DNA of 64,000 bases from Sulfitobacter sp. S223 (GCF_025143825.1 NZ_CP083560.1:248001-312000), one strand, 5' to 3'. Positions 45,520 through 54,660 are shown, counted from the first letter of the stretch. The notes: a model not told the origin generated them from the sequence alone. Made by a program: numbers and translations.

Positions 45520-47457
45520 ATGAGCCAGACGTCCGACCAGATGGAAATGCGTGAAGAGGATATCGCGAAGCATGTAGCCATGGCGCAGTCCCTGATCGAA
45601 GGGTTTGACCACGCGCCTCGGATCGGCAAGGCAGTAGATGACGCAACGCCCGAGCGGTCCTCAGGTATCGGTACACGGCGGCGGTTTCGTTCCACCACGC
45701 CCGGTTTGGTAACTCAGCGGCGGACGGTGACCGGGGCGGTGCAACTGATTGCGCGGGTCGAGGCGGCGGACGGCGATGATGCGCTGATGTCGCCACTGCA
45801 AGCCACCGTCCTGCATGACCTGCGCCGCGCGATTGCGATCGCTTTGGCCGTGGCCGAGAATTTCGCGGATCACGCGGGTCTTGCCGATCTGAAACGTTCC
45901 AATCTGGAAGGCGCGCTGCCCCCCGCCCGCAAGACCGAGTTCAGCGAGTTGTTGGCCGCCGAAGCCTTGGTCACGCTGTATGTGTTCGGCAATGCCACCG
46001 CCTACCTGCTGTCCTCGCACCTCACGGAAGTGACGGTTGAGGTGGGCGATTTCGATGAGATGCTGACCGACAACGGACAGGTTGCCCTGCACGGCGCATT
46101 GTGGGAGCTGGACAGCGACATTGCCGCCCACGCCAGCGATGATGCGCGTCTGGTGGCAACCGTCTGCGCCTTTGCCGAAAGCCTAATGGAAAAGGTTGCG
46201 CTGCGGGCCACCACCGCGCCGCGGCTAGAGGCGTTTGCCGCTGCTGCATGGCACGTTGATGCAGATGATTTCACGGTGCGCGGGTTCTCTCCTGCGTCCA
46301 AGGCGAAATCGACGACCCTGACGATGAGCTTCAAAAAACCCAACGAGGTGGTGGGTAACCACATCGCGAAATACCAATCCATGAAGCTGGCGAAGATGCT
46401 CATGGCGTATGATTTTGATCGGCGCCTGAACCCCTTTGCCGATCTGGGCGGGTTCATCTTTACCTTCATGGGTGATGGCGCACCGGGCACGGGTAAAACC
46501 ACGCTGATCCAGATGATGGCTGGACTGATCTCGGAATACTGCCGCAACGCGGGCTATCCGTTCCGCTACCAGAACCTGAGCACGGATAACATCGACAGTT
46601 ATCAGGGCAAATCCGGCCAGAACGCCAAGGCGTTTATCAACAACATCATCGACCCGTCTGTCATCGGCTTTGGCACCATCGACGACATTGACCAGCTTGC
46701 GGGCAAGCGCGGCGATCGCCAGTCCTCTGCCGGTCAGCTGGAAATCACCGCTGTGCTGATGGAAAGCTTTGCTGGCGCGAATACGGTCGTTCGCGGGAAC
46801 TGCACCTTCGGCATGTTCTCCAACTACCCCGAGAATGTGGACGATGCCCTGCGCCAACGCGCCGGTGCGCGGTTCCTTGTCGACGGGCCGCAAACGCGGG
46901 AGGATTACGTTGATATCCTGTACCTGCTGATGGGCAAAAACCACGACATCCCGCTGGGTGATCACCAAGCGTTCGAAGCGCAAGCGATCAAAAAGGCCGT
47001 CGCCGCCAGCTTTGCAGGCCACGCCAAACCGCACGAAGCGGGGCTGCTGGAGGTCTATAACGCCGTGCAATCCAAGATCGGCGCGCTGGACACGATCAAC
47101 AAACTGGGCACGTACCTGAAAGCGATCCAAGAGGCCGACCCGCGTTTCACAGGCCGCGCGATCAAGAACATCACCGACGCGGTCAAAGTCCGCGCAATGG
47201 ATTTCGAGCTGCCCGATGAATGGATGGAGCAGCCGGACCTGTTCCTATTCAAAGACTACGACACCAAGAAAGCGATGATCGAAGACATGCGCCAGCCCAT
47301 CACGGTGGAGATGGTCGTGCAAGAGATCAACCGCTACGCGGATTCAGAGTTCCGCTATGCTGATAAGTCGGATGAGGTGGCGATTGAGAATATGGTCCGC
47401 GACTTTGGCCGGAATGAAGAGGCTAAGAAGCGGTATTTGGGGGGTGAGCGTGGATAA
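45520..47457 (+). CDS. AAA+ ATPase
   Basis: 645 residues. The N-terminal ~270 residues are helical and unassigned. The AAA+ core has Walker A at 318-327 (GDGAPGTGKT), a Walker B-like strand VIGFGTIDDIDQL (D388-D389), the sensor-1 region GNCTFGMFSNYPE and an arginine cluster in ALRQRAGARF (residues 443-451). Position of the core and the FTFMGDGAPGTGKT lead-in resemble COG0464-type remodelling ATPases. AGAGAGGAA precedes the ATG. It presumably remodels the coiled-coil partner or a membrane complex; target unknown. Confidence 0.8.
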   Translation: MSQTSDQMEMREEDIAKHVAMAQSLIEGFDHAPRIGKAVDDATPERSSGIGTRRRFRSTTPGLVTQRRTVTGAVQLIARVEAADGDDALMSPLQATVLHDLRRAIAIALAVAENFADHAGLADLKRSNLEGALPPARKTEFSELLAAEALVTLYVFGNATAYLLSSHLTEVTVEVGDFDEMLTDNGQVALHGALWELDSDIAAHASDDARLVATVCAFAESLMEKVALRATTAPRLEAFAAAAWHVDADDFTVRGFSPASKAKSTTLTMSFKKPNEVVGNHIAKYQSMKLAKMLMAYDFDRRLNPFADLGGFIFTFMGDGAPGTGKTTLIQMMAGLISEYCRNAGYPFRYQNLSTDNIDSYQGKSGQNAKAFINNIIDPSVIGFGTIDDIDQLAGKRGDRQSSAGQLEITAVLMESFAGANTVVRGNCTFGMFSNYPENVDDALRQRAGARFLVDGPQTREDYVDILYLLMGKNHDIPLGDHQAFEAQAIKKAVAASFAGHAKPHEAGLLEVYNAVQSKIGALDTINKLGTYLKAIQEADPRFTGRAIKNITDAVKVRAMDFELPDEWMEQPDLFLFKDYDTKKAMIEDMRQPITVEMVVQEINRYADSEFRYADKSDEVAIENMVRDFGRNEEAKKRYLGGERG

Positions 47458-47959
47458 AGAAAGGCTCCAGTTTAGCGTTTTCCGTGTAATTGGTCGGATA
47501 TCTCAAAGCGCAACCTTTGTTTGCTGTTTTTACTTTGCTGCATTTGGCTCAGTGGGTCGAGCCATGGCTGAGGGCGATTATAACTCCATGGGCCGACTAG
47601 GTTACGTCTACTGGGACTGTGCTTCTTATGGATTTCTTTTGAAGGAGGCGCCTCCCTCAGCTACAAAGTTGTTCGAGGCAGGCTACGAGAAATTAAGCCA
47701 CTTTTTGGATGCCAAGAACGATGGGCACTTGACTAATGAGAACACTAATCGTGTTCCGATTGGACTATCATTTTACTATGTCTCAGGGCCAAGTCGGGAT
47801 TTTTCGCTTGGATATATGTGGTCAAAGTTTGCCGAAGCTGCGTATGAAAAAACATGGGTTGAACTTGAGAAGCCTGATTTTGACAGTCAGCAGGAATTGC
47901 AGGAAGCGAACGCAGCAAGTGAATTCCGAGATAAAAATTGTGAGTTGCTTATACCATGA
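47450..47959 (+). CDS. orphan exported protein gene, A+T-rich insertion in the cluster
   Basis: 169 residues from the GTG at 47450, which overlaps the ATPase stop codon and follows GGGGTGA. The N-terminus carries a hydrophobic signal (ISQSATFVCCFYFAAFGSVGRAMA); the mature part has three Cys in all (VYWDCASYGF, NCELLIP) and a C-terminal helix. No family is recognised; the spacing of the two mature Cys would allow one disulphide. Its base composition is clearly lower in G+C than both neighbours, and the cluster is otherwise uniform, so it looks like a later arrival that kept coupled ends (ATGA to the next gene). Confidence 0.6.
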   Translation: MDKERLQFSVFRVIGRISQSATFVCCFYFAAFGSVGRAMAEGDYNSMGRLGYVYWDCASYGFLLKEAPPSATKLFEAGYEKLSHFLDAKNDGHLTNENTNRVPIGLSFYYVSGPSRDFSLGYMWSKFAEAAYEKTWVELEKPDFDSQQELQEANAASEFRDKNCELLIP

Positions 47960-49323
47960 ACCGCCTCATCCGCGCCGGCCTGATGTTCGGCAACCTTTTC
48001 CATGTCTCCTCGCCCGCTTTGGTGGAACGGTATAACCGTGCGCTGCATCACCTGACGGAGAAGCGCACCAAACTCACGGACTTTTACATCGACATCTCCG
48101 GCTACTCGCCCGAGATCGGGGATGAGATGGAGGACCCGCTCTACCTCAACCACAAGGGCGTGAACCGGCAGTTTATCTTGCTGAGTGTTGAACAACGCAT
48201 GTCGCCCCTGTTGAACGCGCAATTCTCGACCTCCAAGACGATCTTGCAAGACTTCATCGCGCAGAACGAGGCGGCGCTTTTTGCGCTGACGGCCAAGGAT
48301 GCCGTGGCGGGGGAGTTGGTGAATTCCGTCTATGATGTCTCCACCCCTGCGCGGCTGTTCGATATCCGGCGCATCACCATTGATGCCGACACCACTGGCG
48401 GCACGGCCAAGGACGCGGCCAAGCTGGCGGATATGGTCGACCGCTTCCGCGAGACGGAAGATGGCTGGTACGACGATGTGCTGATCGCCGATATGATCGC
48501 GCTGGCAGGTAAAACCGGCGATGTGGTGCGCAATCCGGTCAGCCTCAAAACCATGAGCTTTGATCAGCGCAATTTCTGGACGGCGCATTTCGGCGGCCTT
48601 TATGTGTTCCAGGACGTTGAGCATCCTGCGGTTATCGCCCCTGCGGGTAAGGACGGTCTGGACGATTTGCCGCTTGAGCATGTGTTCAATGCCAAGCAGC
48701 GCAATCACATCGCCAAGTTCTTTCAGCTGAACGGTTTGACCGAAACGATCCTGGAGGCGCGGGGGATCAAATCCGCCACTATTCTGCGGCAAAAGATGGA
48801 TTTCATTCTGATTGACGCGGTGGCGGATCAGGGAGTGGACCTGACGGGTCTCACCCGTGGTGATCTGCGCCGCCTTGCGCGCCAGCACAGTGACAAGTTG
48901 CCGGCAGAATTTCACACGCTGGGTCAACTGGTCAACTGGGCCGAAAACGGCGGCGCGTTCCCGAATATCACCAGCGCCAATCCAGTTTATTTCTACACTC
49001 TGCGCGCGGCTGAGACGCCCGACGCAGAGCTGGTGAATATGCTGCTGGCCGAACTTGCGCCCAAGGACATCCGCCAGCTGTTCATCTGCCACAAGGAGCT
49101 GTTCTACGCGACCTATGCGCGTTGGCCGGATGCGAAAAAGGCCTATGTTGCTGATTTTCTTGAACGCGAGTACCTTATGGACAAGGCTGGTGTGCGGGAT
49201 GCGCTTTTCGGACATGAGCCCGCGCTAGAGGTGCCGCCTCTGCCGCGCAGAGGGAAGAAACCGCCCCCCGTCCCGGACCGTATTGCGGCGGTGGGTCCCT
49301 GGGGCGCAGTGAAGAGGAGATAG
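47956..49323 (+). CDS. large conserved protein of the AAA+ cluster (DUF6638-like)
   Basis: 455 residues, soluble. Opening MNRLIRAGLMFGNLFHVSSPALVERYNRALHHLTEKRTKL, then FYIDISGYSPEIGDEM and a long mixed region; basic and Pro-rich end (PRRGKKPPPVPDR). I associate it, without certainty, with a family of uncharacterised Rhodobacterales proteins (DUF6638). No catalytic motif is evident. It overlaps the preceding gene by four bases and is three bases from the next. Confidence 0.65.
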   Translation: MNRLIRAGLMFGNLFHVSSPALVERYNRALHHLTEKRTKLTDFYIDISGYSPEIGDEMEDPLYLNHKGVNRQFILLSVEQRMSPLLNAQFSTSKTILQDFIAQNEAALFALTAKDAVAGELVNSVYDVSTPARLFDIRRITIDADTTGGTAKDAAKLADMVDRFRETEDGWYDDVLIADMIALAGKTGDVVRNPVSLKTMSFDQRNFWTAHFGGLYVFQDVEHPAVIAPAGKDGLDDLPLEHVFNAKQRNHIAKFFQLNGLTETILEARGIKSATILRQKMDFILIDAVADQGVDLTGLTRGDLRRLARQHSDKLPAEFHTLGQLVNWAENGGAFPNITSANPVYFYTLRAAETPDAELVNMLLAELAPKDIRQLFICHKELFYATYARWPDAKKAYVADFLEREYLMDKAGVRDALFGHEPALEVPPLPRRGKKPPPVPDRIAAVGPWGAVKRR

Positions 49324-49326
49324 GAA

Positions 49327-49593
49327 ATGCTGGCACTTGCCCGCCTCATGGTCGTCGGATTTATCGTTTTGACGGTGATCTATGTCTGCCTGTCGCTCTA
49401 TTCCCGCTCTGTGCGCAAGGGAAAGCTGCGGCGTGAATGGCTTGAAGGCCCCCAAGACCAGACGCTTGATGCGTTTTTGGATGAAGGGCTGGAGGAATAT
49501 GACAAATCCTTGCGGCGCAAATTGATCCTGTCGGTCTATGTTATTCCTGTGATCCTTGTGTCAGTGGTCATCTACCTTACAAATTTCGCCTGA
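49327..49593 (+). CDS. small membrane protein with two end helices
   Basis: 88 residues: an N-terminal helix (LARLMVVGFIVLTVIYVCLSLY), a charged cytoplasmic loop of about 40 residues (KGKLRREWLEGPQ, DEGLEEYDKSLRRK), and a C-terminal helix (LSVYVIPVILVSVVIYL). Both ends in the membrane suggest a hairpin-like adaptor. It is conserved in position next to DUF1523 genes in relatives, as far as I recall. AGGAA before the ATG. Confidence 0.65.
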   Translation: MLALARLMVVGFIVLTVIYVCLSLYSRSVRKGKLRREWLEGPQDQTLDAFLDEGLEEYDKSLRRKLILSVYVIPVILVSVVIYLTNFA

Positions 49594-49604
49594 GAGGGTT
49601 TTAC

Positions 49605-50237
49605 ATGCTTGGTCTTCTTCGTTGGACATTCTGGATCACCGTTTGGGTGATCGTTGCTGCGTTCTTCCATTATACCCTACCGCAGGTCGATATCGTGCGG
49701 ATCACTGATACTTATGAAAAGCGGATTGATCCGGGTGAGAATGCGCTGTTCTGGGCGCAGGCGGATGTGGGGACCGATGGCACACTGTCCAACCGCGATG
49801 TGTTCTTCATTCAGTCGCGCCGCGTGAAAGGCGATGTGATGGTGTACCGCAACGAAGATACGGGTTGGGGCTGGCCTCCGTACTTCAAGTTCGACACGTC
49901 CAACCTGCAAGCCGAGGCTGGCGATCTGGCCTCAACCGAAGCCGCGCCACGCTATGTCGCGATAAAGCATTACGGCTGGCGGAACGAGTTTCTGACGATC
50001 TTCCCCAATGCCATCTCTGTACGCGCTGTGGACGGGCCAGATGCATCAAAGGGTATTCCGTGGCTGAATATCATCATTCTGACGCTGTTTGTTGCGCTGA
50101 TTTACGGCATCTGGGTGCGCTGGCGCCGGTTCCGTATGGCGCGAATTGATCCGACGATGGAAGCAATCGAAGATGATTTTTCCGATGCCACGGGTGCCGT
50201 AAAGGGCTGGTTCGGATCATGGCGCAAAAAGCCCTGA
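49605..50237 (+). CDS. DUF1523 family membrane protein
   Basis: 210 residues. Helix one (FWITVWVIVAAFFHYTLP), then an exported domain with the family's blocks VDIVRITDTYEKR, NRDVFFIQSRRV, MVYRNEDTGWGWPPYFKFDTSNLQAEA and IKHYGWRNEFLTIFPNAISVR, then a second helix (LNIIILTLFVALIYGIWV) and a basic tail. Function unknown. Last gene of the cluster; a CAGGCGC/GCGCCTG hairpin follows (50240-50265) before the convergent HIT gene. Confidence 0.9.
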   Translation: MLGLLRWTFWITVWVIVAAFFHYTLPQVDIVRITDTYEKRIDPGENALFWAQADVGTDGTLSNRDVFFIQSRRVKGDVMVYRNEDTGWGWPPYFKFDTSNLQAEAGDLASTEAAPRYVAIKHYGWRNEFLTIFPNAISVRAVDGPDASKGIPWLNIIILTLFVALIYGIWVRWRRFRMARIDPTMEAIEDDFSDATGAVKGWFGSWRKKP

Positions 50238-50276
50238 GGCAGGCGCAGCGGATGTGCCGCGCCTGATTGGTGAGGT

Positions 50277-50657
50277 TCAGCTTTGTGGCTGAACCATCCG
50301 CCCCATACGGCGACCACCCAGTATATGTACATGCAAGTGTGGCACTTCCTGCACGCCATGATCGCCTGCGTTGCTGATCATGCGAAATCCTTCGCCAGCA
50401 TCCAGTGACACACCTTCCATCTTGCAAACTTGTGCGATGGCGCGGGTGTAATCGACAATCTCGGCGTCAGATGCTTCGACAGCAAAGTGGTCGTAGCTCA
50501 CGTAGGGGCCTTTGGGGATGACCAGTACATGTGTGGGTGCTTGCGGATAAAGGTCGCGGAAGGCCAGCGCATGCTCTGTCTCTAACACGGTGTTATTCGG
50601 GATCTCGCCGCGCAGGATTTTGGCAAAGATATTTTGATCGTCGTAGGCGTAAGCCAT
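50277..50657 (-). CDS. HIT-family nucleotide hydrolase
   Basis: 126 residues with the histidine triad HLHVH near the C-terminus (QEVPHLHVHILGGRRMGRM) and the opening NIFAKILRGEIPNN typical of the HinT branch. HinT enzymes cleave adenosine phosphoramidates such as AMP-lysine. Single gene, convergent with the DUF1523 gene and 12 bases after the glycosyltransferase stop. Confidence 0.93.
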   Translation of the reverse strand: MAYAYDDQNIFAKILRGEIPNNTVLETEHALAFRDLYPQAPTHVLVIPKGPYVSYDHFAVEASDAEIVDYTRAIAQVCKMEGVSLDAGEGFRMISNAGDHGVQEVPHLHVHILGGRRMGRMVQPQS

Positions 50658-50669
50658 CTTGTAGGCTCC

Positions 50670-52247
50670 TTAATCGGAAAAGAGGTAATCGGTGCTGGTG
50701 ATTTCATGCGCCTTCTCGCCGCTCACGCCAAGAAACTTTGCCAACTCTCCGGCATTTTCCTCGCTTGAGGCCGTCTCGCGGATGCGGCAGTGGTTCTCAA
50801 ACTGGGCGTCACGGATGGCATCGCTTTCAAAAACCATGTCGTTGCGAATGGTCGGGAGCAACCGGTCCAGCGTCTCTTGTGAAGTCTGCTCACCTGCAAG
50901 GCCAACACGCATGGCGTGACCGGTCAGGTATTCGTCCGTGAAGCCACACTCGATCTCTAGGATGCGTGTGGTCGACCGGTCGGCGGCGAAGTCTTCCAGT
51001 AGGTCGAGGTTGCTTGGGTCCATGCAGACAATCAGGCGATCTGTCTCAAAATAGTCAAACAGCATGCGCATCAGCGCGCGGCGGTGGCGCGTTCGCTTTC
51101 CTAGCGTCTTTTCAATGCCACCAAGGGCGGGCAGGGGGGTGTCTTCTTCGTTAAAGACGTATTCGATTGCGGGTACATTTGTGGTCTGGCGAATGCGTTC
51201 CAGCACACGTTTGGCCACGTGCCATTTTTTACATACGACAATCAGCAATTCCCGCTCACGTCCCAATGTGCTTTCGGTTTCCCAAAAACGTGTCGAAAAG
51301 CGGCGCCCGATGCGCCCGCGTCCCGTCAAGAATTTGAACAGGCTCCGACCCTCGTTGCTGATCTGAAACCGCACGCCCTGTGCGGAATAAAGCAAACCCA
51401 ATCGGCGCTTGAGGTCCAGTGCATCAGGGCTGATTTTGCGCGCGAACAGATAGTCCTGACTTAGCAGCAGATCATAGTGATCATTGTAGAATGTCACCGG
51501 CATTCCGTAGTCTGTGAACATCAGGAAGGTTAAGGTGCGCGGACGGATTTCAGTCTCGGGTACCAGATGGCGCACAAGGGTTTGGAAAAAGGTCTCATCT
51601 GGTATCCAGGTGCTCCGGAAGAACCGGATCACATCGCGGCGTTTTTTGCAAAAGTCCAAAAGCGCTTCGATCGTCTGGCGGCGCAGGCACCACCACTGAC
51701 TGCCGATCTGGACCTGAATATCTTTCGGAATTTCGCGGGTGAGACCAAAGCGTTTCTGGAACTCGAACATCGCGTAGAATAGTTTCTTTTGGGTTCGCTC
51801 ATTGAACCAATGGCGGTAGATCAGTCGTTCTTCAGTCCAGCCTGTCTTGATCCAGTCACTTTCAAAATAATCGAAGCTCTCGATGAAATCGGCGTCATTA
51901 TCATCGAGAAAGCGGTGGGTGTATTCGGCCGATTTGATGGCCATGCAATCGCCTGACAGCATGTAAAAGTGCGTTGCACGCGGGAACGCCTGTTCAGCGG
52001 CCTCAACCGCGTAGAGGGTTGCCTGCACCAAGGACCATTCCCCCCAGCCACAGCGGATACGTTTGGTGGCGTAAGTGACATTGGGATTGTTCTCAAGCGC
52101 TTTGATGATAGCTTTGTAGTGGGCCGGATCGGCGCTCGCGTCAAAGTGGATGGACATATAGTCACCCACAGCTGTCAGCCGCTCCGCCTGCTTGATGATG
52201 GCGTCCGGGTCTTTGTGACACAGAAGTATATAGGCAATTTTTGCCAT
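50670..52247 (-). CDS. GT14-type beta-1,6-N-acetylglucosaminyltransferase-like protein
   Basis: 525 residues. The N-terminal ~290 residues match core-2/I-branching transferases: AYILLCHKDPDAIIKQ, DYMSIHFDASAD, HFYMLSGDCMAIKSAEY, GSQWWCLRRQTIEALLDF and WIPDETFFQTLV. The C-terminal ~230 residues are a separate domain (from about GRRFSTRFWETESTLGRERELLIVVCKKWHVAKRVLERI) found with this enzyme in roseobacters (DUF5928, I believe). Probably adds a sugar to a surface polysaccharide. It is divergent from a sulfotransferase gene, 144 bases away. Confidence 0.85.
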   Translation of the reverse strand: MAKIAYILLCHKDPDAIIKQAERLTAVGDYMSIHFDASADPAHYKAIIKALENNPNVTYATKRIRCGWGEWSLVQATLYAVEAAEQAFPRATHFYMLSGDCMAIKSAEYTHRFLDDNDADFIESFDYFESDWIKTGWTEERLIYRHWFNERTQKKLFYAMFEFQKRFGLTREIPKDIQVQIGSQWWCLRRQTIEALLDFCKKRRDVIRFFRSTWIPDETFFQTLVRHLVPETEIRPRTLTFLMFTDYGMPVTFYNDHYDLLLSQDYLFARKISPDALDLKRRLGLLYSAQGVRFQISNEGRSLFKFLTGRGRIGRRFSTRFWETESTLGRERELLIVVCKKWHVAKRVLERIRQTTNVPAIEYVFNEEDTPLPALGGIEKTLGKRTRHRRALMRMLFDYFETDRLIVCMDPSNLDLLEDFAADRSTTRILEIECGFTDEYLTGHAMRVGLAGEQTSQETLDRLLPTIRNDMVFESDAIRDAQFENHCRIRETASSEENAGELAKFLGVSGEKAHEITSTDYLFSD

Positions 52248-52391
52248 TCAGGAACCATTCACCGTATTTATGCTCGATTGTTTATATAGATAATGATGAA
52301 CACTCATTGAATAAACAGCAATTATTTGCTTTTGTAGATCAAAAGCTGCTCCAAGAAGCGGCCCGAGCAGTATGAGCAGGAGTGGTGCAAG

Positions 52392-53210
52392 ATGGGTTTT
52401 CCCGGAACATGGATGACCGAAAGCGAAAGTGTCGTGTACCGCGTGGTGCCCAAATGCGCGTGTTCGACCATCGGCCAGATCATGTATTATTCTGATCATG
52501 GTGAGTTTTTCGACGGCGATATCCATGATGCTAAGGGTGGTATGCACAAATGGGCCTTGGACGAAAGTCAGGACGCCATCGCGCGGAACGTACAGAACCA
52601 CAGCTCTTATTCTTTCACCTGCGTCCGCAATCCCTACACTCGAATTCTAAGTTCTTTCTTCGATAAAATCTGCGGTATCCAGCGCAATGGTAAACGGTAC
52701 CGTGGCAATTTGGTCCCACTTCTGATCCAGAAATACGGGATTGAGGTTGGCGGAGAGGACGGAAAGCAAGAGTTCGACCAAATCGCAAGCTTCCGCCGTT
52801 TCTTACTGTTCACCCGTGATACCATCCGCTGGCGTCGCCCGATGGATCCGGACATCCACTGGTCAGCCATGGCGGGCCACGTCAGCACCTTCATCGTGAA
52901 TGGTGGCACCTATGATAAGATCGTGTGGACCGAAGCCTTTAACGAGGGCATGCGCGATGTGCTGGATGCGGTTGAAACGCCTCATTCTATCGACCTGACA
53001 AAGATCCCCCGTTTTAACGAAAGCGAAGGGCACGGACCAAAGCGCGCTCATCCGGTCGAGGATTACTTCGACGATCTATCGATGCATCTGGTCTATGAAA
53101 TCTACAAACGTGATTTCAATCTCTTCAAATACGACTTCGAAAACCCCGCCAACAAAATGCCTATTGGCGAGATCGACCTTGATGAGGTTCACGCCAAGCT
53201 CGGCGATTGA
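52392..53210 (+). CDS. sulfotransferase family 2-like protein
   Basis: 272 residues. The PAPS 5'-phosphosulfate loop is RVVPKCACSTIGQIM (about residues 18-32) and the 3'-phosphate loop is CVRNPYTRILSSFFDK. It transfers sulfate from PAPS to a hydroxyl, probably on a carbohydrate. The neighbouring, divergent GT14-like gene makes a shared surface-glycan product plausible. No signal peptide, so it acts in the cytoplasm. A hairpin at 53251 ends the unit. Confidence 0.85.
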   Translation: MGFPGTWMTESESVVYRVVPKCACSTIGQIMYYSDHGEFFDGDIHDAKGGMHKWALDESQDAIARNVQNHSSYSFTCVRNPYTRILSSFFDKICGIQRNGKRYRGNLVPLLIQKYGIEVGGEDGKQEFDQIASFRRFLLFTRDTIRWRRPMDPDIHWSAMAGHVSTFIVNGGTYDKIVWTEAFNEGMRDVLDAVETPHSIDLTKIPRFNESEGHGPKRAHPVEDYFDDLSMHLVYEIYKRDFNLFKYDFENPANKMPIGEIDLDEVHAKLGD

Positions 53211-53250
53211 TCTGTTACCAGCTGGTTAATTTTTCCACTAAAATTCAATG

Positions 53251-53274
53251 GGATGTTTCGTGCGCGAAACATCC
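53251..53274 (+). terminator. hairpin terminator after the sulfotransferase gene
   Basis: GGATGTTTCG (53251-53260) pairs perfectly with CGAAACATCC (53265-53274) around TGCG; a short T-rich TGTTTG follows, 40 bases after the stop codon. Confidence 0.65.
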
Positions 53275-53353
53275 TGTTTGGCGTGTCTGGACAATTGCGG
53301 TGCTCTTCGCTCTAGTCGGCGCAGATAATTAACCACCGCGAAAGATACGCCTT

Positions 53354-54049
53354 ATGGATTATGTTTTCCCCGCCCCTCCCCAGGCAAGCCTTGCTGTGCA
53401 GGGCAGCGATGCACGCTTTCCCGTGCGCCGGATTTTCTGCGTTGGTCGCAACTATGAGGCGCACGCGCGCGAGATGGGCAATGATCCAGACCGCGAGCCC
53501 CCTTTCTTCTTTACCAAGCCGGCCGATGCAGCCTGTGATACGCCCTGCACGCTGCCTTACCCGTCACTGACCAACGATCTGCATCATGAGATTGAATTGG
53601 TGATTGCGATCAGCAAAGGCGGTTCGAACATCGCTCCGGCTGATGTGATGGATCATATCTGGGGCGCATCAGTGGGCATTGATTTGACCCGTCGTGATTT
53701 GCAGGCCGATGCCAAACAGACGCGCCGTCCGTGGGACTGGTCCAAGGCATTCGATCTCTCTGCGCCCATCGCACCGATCAAACCCATCGCTGATGTGCCC
53801 AGCCTGACGCAGGGCCGCATCTGGCTCGCGGTTAATGGAGAGGTTCGGCAGGATGCTGATATCGCTGATCTGATTTGGTCGGTTGTCGACCACATCGCCA
53901 CCTTAAGCGAAGGTATGACACTGGCCCCAGGAGATTTGGTCATGACTGGTACGCCCGCCGGTGTGGCAGCCGTAGGTGAAGGGGACGTGATGACCGGCGG
54001 TGTTGAAGGCATCGGAGAGCTTCAAGTTACCATCGGCCCGCGCGCGTAA
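53354..54049 (+). CDS. fumarylacetoacetate hydrolase-family protein
   Basis: 231 residues. FCVGRNYEAHAREMG, PPFFFTKPADAAC, HHEIELVIAISKGG (metal-binding Glu pair), GASVGIDLTRRDLQ, KAFDLSAPIAPI, and the C-terminal GDLVMTGTPAGVAAV are standard FAH-family landmarks. Members are hydratases, decarboxylases or acylpyruvases for diketo acids. The short length suits acylpyruvase/oxaloacetate decarboxylase types (YcgM/FAHD1-like). Confidence 0.9.
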   Translation: MDYVFPAPPQASLAVQGSDARFPVRRIFCVGRNYEAHAREMGNDPDREPPFFFTKPADAACDTPCTLPYPSLTNDLHHEIELVIAISKGGSNIAPADVMDHIWGASVGIDLTRRDLQADAKQTRRPWDWSKAFDLSAPIAPIKPIADVPSLTQGRIWLAVNGEVRQDADIADLIWSVVDHIATLSEGMTLAPGDLVMTGTPAGVAAVGEGDVMTGGVEGIGELQVTIGPRA

Positions 54050-54069
54050 GGCGCGCAGGCACTTGGCCT

Positions 54070-54660
54070 TCAGTGGCGAGGTTCCGGGCCCCAATTGTTC
54101 GGACCTTCCTGCGATTTCGTGCAGTAGAACACGATCAGCACAATCCAGCCGATGACGGGTACCAGTACAATCAGGAACCACCAGCCGGTGCGCCCGATGT
54201 CATGCAGGCGCCGGATTCCCACGGCAATGGACGGTAGGAACGTAGCGAGAGAAAGCAGCAGATTGACAGGCCCGCTGTCACCCAAAGTGAGCATCCCGTC
54301 GATAAGCGCTGCGCCAAAGCTCAGCACAATCATCCAAAGGGTCCACCACCAGTATTGAGAGCGGGTGGAGCGGGTTCTGAAATCCACGTAGCGGGCAAAG
54401 CCGTCTTTGAGGGCACCAAGAAATGTATTGGCGTCCGCACGGGCCGGGTCTTCGTGGTCTCCCATCGGGGCGCGCGGCGGCAATGCGGCCATTTTTTCGG
54501 CGCCGCCGGCCCTGCCATAGGGCAGCCAGTCATCCATGCCCTCTTGCCAGACCAGCGTATCGCTGCGGATCGTGCCGGTTTCTACGAGAGCGTCAAATTC
54601 GCTCTGGGTTATGGGGCCGTTGGACGCCCCTTCAGTCGCATAATACCATTCAGTGCTCAT
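54070..54660 (-). CDS. GYF_2 plus DUF805 membrane protein
   Basis: 196 residues. The N-terminal ~50 residues are a GYF_2 domain (EWYYATEGASNGPITQSEFDALVETGTIRSDTLVWQEGMDDW), a proline-rich-ligand-type fold on the cytoplasmic side. DUF805 follows: FLGALKDGFARYVDFRTRSTRSQYWWW, helices, then RRLHDIGRTGWWFLIVLVPVIGWIVLIVFYC. Function unknown. It is convergent with the FAH gene. Confidence 0.9.
   Translation of the reverse strand: MSTEWYYATEGASNGPITQSEFDALVETGTIRSDTLVWQEGMDDWLPYGRAGGAEKMAALPPRAPMGDHEDPARADANTFLGALKDGFARYVDFRTRSTRSQYWWWTLWMIVLSFGAALIDGMLTLGDSGPVNLLLSLATFLPSIAVGIRRLHDIGRTGWWFLIVLVPVIGWIVLIVFYCTKSQEGPNNWGPEPRH

Noticed and set aside
47887-49215. A 442-codon minus-strand ORF
   Set aside because: Antisense to the 455-residue cluster gene; the sense frame has overlapping starts and stops with neighbours and better coding character.
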